Assembly: GCF_000005505.3 (NCBI RefSeq)
Contig: NC_016133.3
Coordinates: forward strand, 56,261,237 to 56,325,236
Length of the DNA: 64,000 nucleotides
Source of the DNA: Brachypodium distachyon
Taxonomy: Eukaryota > Streptophyta > Magnoliopsida > Poales > Poaceae
Direction: 5' to 3'
The notes under the pieces are model-generated. The model saw only the letters and a list, made by a program, of their open reading frames with translations, did not search any database and was not told the DNA's origin. Made by a program: the position numbers and the translations under genes. Position 1 is the first letter of the stretch, and each line of letters starts with the position of its first letter. Of this stretch, positions 58,035 through 64,000 are shown piece after piece.

Positions 58035-61000
58035 GATACGTACAATATATCACAGCACTAATAGGTTTTGAGTACTGTAAACTAGGCATTCATGTTTTGC
58101 TCTTTTTAATCTCTGAATTTATGATCTAGAACTGTAAATACAGAGGAGATTCTCCTTTTCGTAGGTTTTTCATACATTGGCTTATTTGTATCTCACTCAC
58201 CAACGATGTGGACATCATGTCAGCATTTTGTGCTTCACTAAGTTTCAGGTCTCTGTTGTGCTAAACTTAGACTTCTCAGATAAATTCCAGTTCACCCTCA
58301 CAGCATCAACTGCAAACTCTTGAAGGGTTTTCCAAGCCTTTAAATTTCTTTACTAATGTCACTGTATATTCATCTTGCGATGCCAATGCAGTGCATGATT
58401 TTTCTATAGCAGATATTTTGAGCACTCCTCCTGTTTCACTTTCATCTTCCTCATACTCGGAGGAGAATGATGAATGAGGTATAATTGTTCACAAATTACA
58501 TTTCAAATGCTGATTGTTAGTACCTTGACAGTCATTTCATAAATCTATCTTCCAACTTTGGCAGTCGGAGCTGCAAGGTAACTTGAAAAAGGATATGATG
58601 AATGTCAGGTAAAGTGAGAGACGTGACGAATAAGAGCCCGTCAATCTTAAAGCAGAACTGGACAGAGGTTGATCCAAGGAGGCAATTCCACTCGCCCTCT
58701 CACCCAGGTGATTCACTCATTATGCCATCTGTTTCTAACCATTCAATTGTGAAACCCGTGATCAAGAAGAGGTCAGAGCTTTGATCCATGGAAGTAATCT
58801 CTGTCACTCTCTCACCCAGGTGATCCACTCATTATATCATCTGTTTCTAACCATTCTGTTGTTTACAATTTGTTTGACTTCTCGGCAAAAGAAAACAAAA
58901 CTGATCTCCACTAGTAGACATCTTTATTGGTTTCACAAAAGAGGAAGCGTCCAGAGCGAGATATCAGGGATTGACTCATTCTATCATCTGTTTCTAACCA
59001 TTCCGTTGTTCCCAATTTGTTCTGATTTCTTGAAGAAAAAACTGATCTCCGCATGTACACGTCTTTATCAATTTCACAAAAGAGAACATCATTCATGCGA
59101 GATATCATGGGTTTCTGTGGTTCTGAGAGATTGTAGGCATTCTGTAGGCAGTAACTTTCAGTCAGCCATTCAGATAGGTGGGGATTGCTGATCTTTTCCC
59201 AAGAACAGATAAGATCCTCCATGGCTATCGCTGTTGTTGGATGCCACACATCAACAACCACATCACGTTTACAAGCATGTGCTCTTATTTCCTGTTTTGT
59301 TGTCAACTTGTCATGATGATCATTGCACTGTTACTGTTTACTGTGCAGCCTATTGGCTTGTCTCTGAATCAATTGCTACTGGATGCTTGGAAATTGAAAG
59401 TAAGTACATCTATTAATGTTGTTTTCGACAGAAACAACAGTTACTCCATTAGTTACAGTCATAGTTTAAGTAGTAGTGCTTCATTATAAAGATTGTTCTG
59501 CAAACTATAAACCATGGAACTTAAATATCTGTATTTTGTGGAGTCGCTTAATTTCGTACTATATTTAGCTGTTTTGGCCTTGTGGTGTAATCTCACAGTT
59601 CACTTTGACCTTTACATTTTTTATCTGAATATATCAGTCAAAAAGAAGAAGAACCCATGGGATATCTAGTGGTACCATTTTCACCTTACAAGTCTAAACA
59701 TTTTTTTTATATACAGTAGTCAAAGTTAGACTAGTTTCACTCTACGCTTTCTAGAACATTGTTTATTTCTGAACGGACGTACTAGTTGACTTGGAAATGC
59801 AACCATGAACCAACCCATGATTTTCAGTGCCTTCATCTTGATTCCGTGATGATAGGCCTAGGCATCACATTGTTAGCAATTAACACAAGGGCACGATTTA
59901 GCATTGTTTGTAGAGGCAGAAGAGAAGTTTATTTTGGGGGTTGGTTCTTACGCATGCATGCATGTGTGCTCGTGGTCCAGGTAGGGGGATCGAATATATA
60001 TCTAGCTAGCCGATCCGAACACGTGGCTGTCTGAGCTTTATCATTGTTTCTGCTCCTGCGTGTTAACTAAGTGTCACACTCAGAACTTCAGGAGAAAACA
60101 ATGTACTTCCATGAATTAATATAGGGAGGAACCCCAAAAGAATGTGCCTAGTTCCCACATGTTAAGCACTGTTTATCAGCTGTCATGGATCAGCCAAGAA
60201 CATTCTCCGATAGTGACCTCCTATCATCATTATGGGTTTGTTTGGATTATATCAGAACTAATAATTCATGGACTTTAGGACATGCCATATTTTTTCATGT
60301 TTATGATATGCTACTCCATGTCTAGCTGACATGGGTGCTCCACTACTCCCAGCCTCCCAGGCCCACCAATCAGTGAGTCGCGATAGGTGTATATATCTTG
60401 AAACAAAATTCATGTGGGTCGCATATTTTGGGCAATTCATACTGTTATCTTACTGCTTCATAAGCTGATGACCTTTACTATTCATATTAAACTGAGTAGT
60501 CTGTCTTATTGTTAATCAGGTAATTACCATATCTGGAGAAGTCCCCCCACCCAGAGGTCCCAGAGGAAGAGGCCTTTAGACGCACGCCACTCACGTGGTT
60601 AATAGACGGCAGTGTCACACAAGTGCAAAGGAAAGCGCACCCGTCCGGTCGACAGCCAAAGGACAAAAATACAGTACAAGAAGATTCAACTCTTTTTCTG
60701 AGAGAGAGTAGAGAAAGAGAAACGTCAACTTGCGGTACGCGTGCATGTGTCCTTTGCTACAAGATCCATTAAACGTCAACTGGCAAGTGCTCATACTCTG
60801 TTCTTTAATGGAAATTTACAAGTTTAAGTTTATATCTATCTCTACCATGCATGATTTTTGTTGCTTTAAAAAAGTTTTTTATTGCTTTTTAAAATTGGTT
60901 CATATAGACCCAAGATCATTCTAGTATATTTCCATCATGCGGTCACATATTAGCTAGTGCTTCATAGGCACTAGGCAGAATCATGGTCAGTCCTCAATTT

Positions 61001-61746
61001 CTCAGTGAGGCCCTGAAAACTTTGTTTGCTACGGCATCCAAAGAAGATAGGCCAAAGAGATACATAGTACAGTACTATGCAGTATAGCTAGTGCCTAGTG
61101 CGCGTTTCCTTTTCAGCTTTCAGTTGAACCATTGCAAGACAAGAAATCCATCCCAGAATAGACATTTGGAGTCATCCAACACAGAGTGGATTATATACTC
61201 GGACCTTGCAATTTGGCACATGCTTGAAAATGACGCGTTCATGTGCACATTGCATTATTGCAAGTTGTTGACCAATGCGTACGTATGTTGGGCTAGCTAG
61301 CTGGTATACATCTAGTTTCTCTTTTTCTCCAGCAGTTTTTTAATTTCTGTAACCGGAGCAACACTCGCTGACGACAGACGGATCTCTTGGACGATGGATT
61401 GATACAATTCAGCGCATGCAAGAGTTGTGGTATGCACATGATCATATTTTAAGGGAAACTAACTCAGCTTACAATTCCAGTGAAAATATATGTGCATCTT
61501 GCGAGACACACGGACAAGACAAAATACGGCTGCGAACCGTGTCAAAACTCAAAACCTAGCAATGCAACCGAAGTATGTAAATATGTACTCGTAGCAATGC
61601 AGTAGACGGTAATTAAAATAACCGTAGCAATGCATGCGGCTGAAAGTACGTGCAGCTCTTATGCATACAAGCTTAATTTGGGGTCAATATTTCCCGTGTT
61701 AACAGTAGTAGCATCTTAATTAGACTGTGCTAGCTCTAGCTCGATC
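58035..61746. other. Convergent intergenic region between GH28 and ERF genes
   Basis: No gene is supported in 3.7 kb. It begins with the GH28 3' UTR, then a tandem-repeat tract at about 58640-59110. 59110-61370 is mixed sequence without recognised elements; a GC-rich island with a G-box 'cacgtggt' lies at 60535-60720 but no ORF follows it. 61370-61746 is probably ERF 3' flank. Confidence 0.4.
58640..59110. repeat. Three diverged tandem units downstream of the GH28 gene
   Basis: The phrase 'catctgtttctaaccattc' occurs at 58726, 58838 and 58985. Units 1 and 2 share 'ctctcacccaggtgat-cactcatta'. Units 2 and 3 share 'actgatctcc', 'tttcacaaaagag' and 'gcgagatatca'. Spacing is 112 and 147 bases, so units have different lengths. 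Confidence 0.7.
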
Positions 61747-62418
61747 TCAGTATCTGAAGTATGAGTCCGATCTGGGGTCAAAGCTCCAGAGAGAAGCATC
61801 CGCGCCATGGCCGCTCTCCTCCTCCTCCTGATCCATGACGTCCTCGTCGCCAAATAATGGCGGCGGAACCTGCAGCAAGAAGTCGTACGCATTGCTGCCG
61901 CCGCCAGGCCAGCAGCCCGTCGGCGAGAAGAGTGGCGGCATGGCCGGGCGCCAGTCCATGCTCCCGTCCTCCGGCGGCCCCACACCCTGACAACCGCCAG
62001 GCACGTCGTCTTCGTCCATGGCCGCGGCGGCCGGCGGCGGTGTCTCCGTCGCCGCCGGCGAGGAATCCATGAAAAGCGCGGCGGCGGAGGCGCGGTTGGC
62101 GTGGGAGAGCGCGGCCGCCTGCACCTCCTGCGGATCGACGACGGCGGGTGCGGCGAAGTGGCGAGGCGGCACAGGAGGTGGAAAATCGGGGAAGTTGAGG
62201 TCGGCGCCGGCGGCGTGGGCGCCGCGGATGCAGACGAAGGCGGCGTCGAAGGCGCGTGCGGCCTGCTCGGGCGCGTCGTAGGAGCCCAGCCACACGCGCT
62301 CCCGGCTGTTGGGCAGGCGGATCTCCGACACCCATTTCCCCCACTTCCGCCGCCGCACCCCCTTGTACTTCCTCCCCCCGCCCTCGGCCACAACCTCCGC
62401 CGCCGAAGTCGACGACAT
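61747..62418 (-). CDS. DREB-type AP2/ERF transcription factor (223 aa)
   Basis: Single exon. The start is ATG 62418 ('[15 protein letters not shown]'); the open frame extends five codons further only with a GTG start. One AP2 domain spans residues about 18-76 ('[20 protein letters not shown]', then '[20 protein letters not shown]' and 'CIRG'), with the WLG and RAYD-like elements of the DNA-binding fold. Val in 'WVSEIR' indicates the DREB rather than ERF subfamily. The sequence most resembles the ERF012-014 type (Arabidopsis At1g44830/At1g21910, as remembered). Beyond the domain it is Ala/Pro-rich, then acidic (Asp/Glu stretches, '[15 protein letters not shown]'), likely an activation region, ending 'SDSYFRY'. 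No EAR repression motif was seen. Nuclear regulator; targets unknown. Confidence 0.93.
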   Translation of the reverse strand: MSSTSAAEVVAEGGGRKYKGVRRRKWGKWVSEIRLPNSRERVWLGSYDAPEQAARAFDAAFVCIRGAHAAGADLNFPDFPPPVPPRHFAAPAVVDPQEVQAAALSHANRASAAALFMDSSPAATETPPPAAAAMDEDDVPGGCQGVGPPEDGSMDWRPAMPPLFSPTGCWPGGGSNAYDFLLQVPPPLFGDEDVMDQEEEESGHGADASLWSFDPRSDSYFRY

Positions 62419-62605
62419 GGCGCTAAAGAACACTGGAAATCAAGCTCTGATCTAATGATGCGTGCGTGTCGCTGTTGAAAGGAACGCGCGCCAAGGGTGC
62501 TGCTGGCTTATGAGCTTGCGGTTTACTACTTGTTGAAAGGAATTGAACGAGAGATGATGGAAGACAGTCTTGTTTGTTGTTACTCGCTCGGATCGATCGG
62601 GCTGC

Positions 62606-62613
62606 TTTATATA
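62606..62613 (-). promoter_or_regulatory. TATA box of the ERF gene
   Basis: On the minus strand 'tatataaa' lies about 190 bases upstream of the ATG at 62418, between GC-rich flanks, a typical place for the core promoter of a grass ERF gene. Confidence 0.65.
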
Positions 62614-64000
62614 CGGTGGCCGTCGCGCGGGGAGGCGCGTTGACCAGGGTCTGACATGGCGCGTCGGACGTGGACGTGCATGCAGCACGCCCGCCAAATG
62701 CCATGGCCCATGGTGGATCCAACCTGGCGCGGGCGACCCGTGCGCATGCAGGACAGTCGCGCCAGCTCCCAGCTGACGATATTACTAGGATTGTGGATTT
62801 GGAACAGCGCGTGGAGATTCTAGAGATGCTCCCCTCGGTGGGGCCTGCTCGAGTGGATCGGCTGTTGTCGTCAAGGAGGGGCCGAGCCTCTCTAGCCTTG
62901 TTGTCTTGTTCGGGTCCAATTCTAGACACTCTCATCTTTTCAGTTTAGAAAGTCACACGCGTATTCCAAATCGTGTTTGACCGGTGAAACATAAGTTTCA
63001 TCAGAAATTTTTCCTAGATACGGATGCGATGGCATATCTTTTGTTCTTCTCTTCTCACGTAGAATGACGCACACACAATTTTAAGATATAACTCTTTTCG
63101 TTAACTATATAGCTGTTCTATGATACCCTGGATTGAGTACAAGCCGTCCATTCTCCACGATCCAACGGCGATGTCGCGGTATACTTCCTGAACCAACCGA
63201 ATGGTATATGTGCACCGCTGCGTCGGGTAAAGCAGTACCGAGGGTAGTTTTGGGACACCAGCCCATCTCCGCACGGGCCGAACGGGCCAGGCCCGAAACC
63301 TACTGAGTTGTCGTCTCATTATGTTTTCCTGCGACGGCTGTGAGGGAGATGGCCGGAGGCAACTCCGGCAAGGGCTTCCCGATGAGGCCGGTGATGAATC
63401 CAGCCAGCGGTGCCCCGCTGGCCGGATTGCCGGAGAGATTGACGAGGGCTCGGGAAGAGGGGGCGTGCCGTCAAGGTCCACGGGTGCTGGGGCCGCTGGC
63501 AAGGTGTTCGCCGTCGAGGTGCATGAATGCTGGGTTCGCTGGCCGGCAAGATGCTGGCCGGCGAGTTTCAACGACCGCTGCGCTGGCGGCCAGGTCGACC
63601 AGTGCATAGGGGATCGGTCACCCCAAATGGGCTGAAGCCTGAAGCCCATCACGAATTCACGATCTGCAAAAAGGAAAAAGAATTTACTATCAACTTTTTA
63701 AATGGAAAATGTCTTTCCTGCCCTCAACAAATGAACGGTGGAGATTTATGTACTGCTCCTTCCTTGCAAGTAGTATACGGGTACCGTAAAACTGGTCTAA
63801 CTATAACAAGATAGAGTCGTTCTCGGCTACAATTTAAAAGTAAGGGTGCGGTTATATCTCAAGGGGCAGATTTTTAAATAAAAAGCTAAAATCTCTATCG
63901 AGAGTATTAACATGTTGGATCAATATCTGAACACCATCCATATACTCCACTCTCCATCGTTGACTCAGATCTTAAATCATAAAGGCATATCCGACGGCTG
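62614..64000. other. ERF upstream region and window end
   Basis: 62614-62940 is the probable ERF promoter. 63300-63660 is a GC-rich, open, exon-like island on the plus strand ('MAGGNSGKGFPM', then Ala/Arg/Gly-rich) that I cannot assign to a family, between AT-rich flanks. 63660-64000 shows no gene. Confidence 0.4.

Noticed and set aside
61716..62433. Other long frames over the ERF gene, and a start at 62433
   Set aside because: The alternative frames are Arg/Pro/Ala-rich shadows. The codon at 62433 is GTG, so the ATG at 62418 is the better start.
1..64000. CRISPR arrays, bacterial operons, rRNA genes, complete LTR retrotransposons, integrated viral genes
   Set aside because: None was seen: no regularly spaced identical short repeats, no gag-pol frames, no rRNA-like sequence, and every confident gene is a spliced or single-exon plant gene.

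Overview
This window is nuclear DNA of a grass, most likely a Pooideae/Triticeae genome (wheat, Aegilops or barley type). The signs are split genes with GT-AG introns, GC-rich first exons, proteins closest to rice families, and about ten Stowaway-type miniature elements with CTCCCTCCGTCC-type ends in TA targets. No bacterial, organellar or CRISPR features were seen. Eight genes or probable genes could be rebuilt exon by exon with an open frame, plus a small family of membrane-protein genes, two of them broken. All exon joins were made by eye from splice sites, phase and remembered family sequences; no transcript or database was consulted.

Left part (1-21.2 kb), dense and ordinary: a TEX2-like SMP-domain lipid-transfer protein (+, 799 aa), converging with splicing factor SF3B2 (-, 572 aa), then an OsSUT4/AtSUC3-type sucrose transporter (-, 616 aa) and a membrane-anchored prolyl 4-hydroxylase (-, 318 aa).

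Middle (21.2-30.7 kb), gene-poor and repetitive: nested tandem duplications, an array rich in 'GTGAACTTC' phrases, a degenerate coding remnant, and a candidate Helitron of about 3.6 kb carrying gene scraps, including an antisense RNase H-like fragment.

Right part (30.7-64 kb): an LRRC40-like leucine-rich repeat protein (+, 586 aa, 21 exons); a group of three related minus-strand genes for short single-pass membrane proteins (one a pseudogene, with a tRNA-derived SINE beside it); an ABCF3/GCN20 ATPase (+, 720 aa); a fourth, plus-strand and frame-disrupted copy of the membrane-protein family; a membrane-anchored GH28 polygalacturonase-like protein (+, 496 aa) lacking the usual GHG motif; and a DREB-type AP2/ERF transcription factor (-, 223 aa) with a TATA box.

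The genes are independent housekeeping or physiological units rather than a pathway. From memory, SUT4, SF3B2 and some neighbours lie together near one end of rice chromosome 2, which would place this window on a Triticeae group 6 chromosome; that needs checking. No wholly new system was found. The most unusual items are the lineage-type membrane-protein cluster, the putative Helitron, and the layered repeats between 21 and 25.5 kb.
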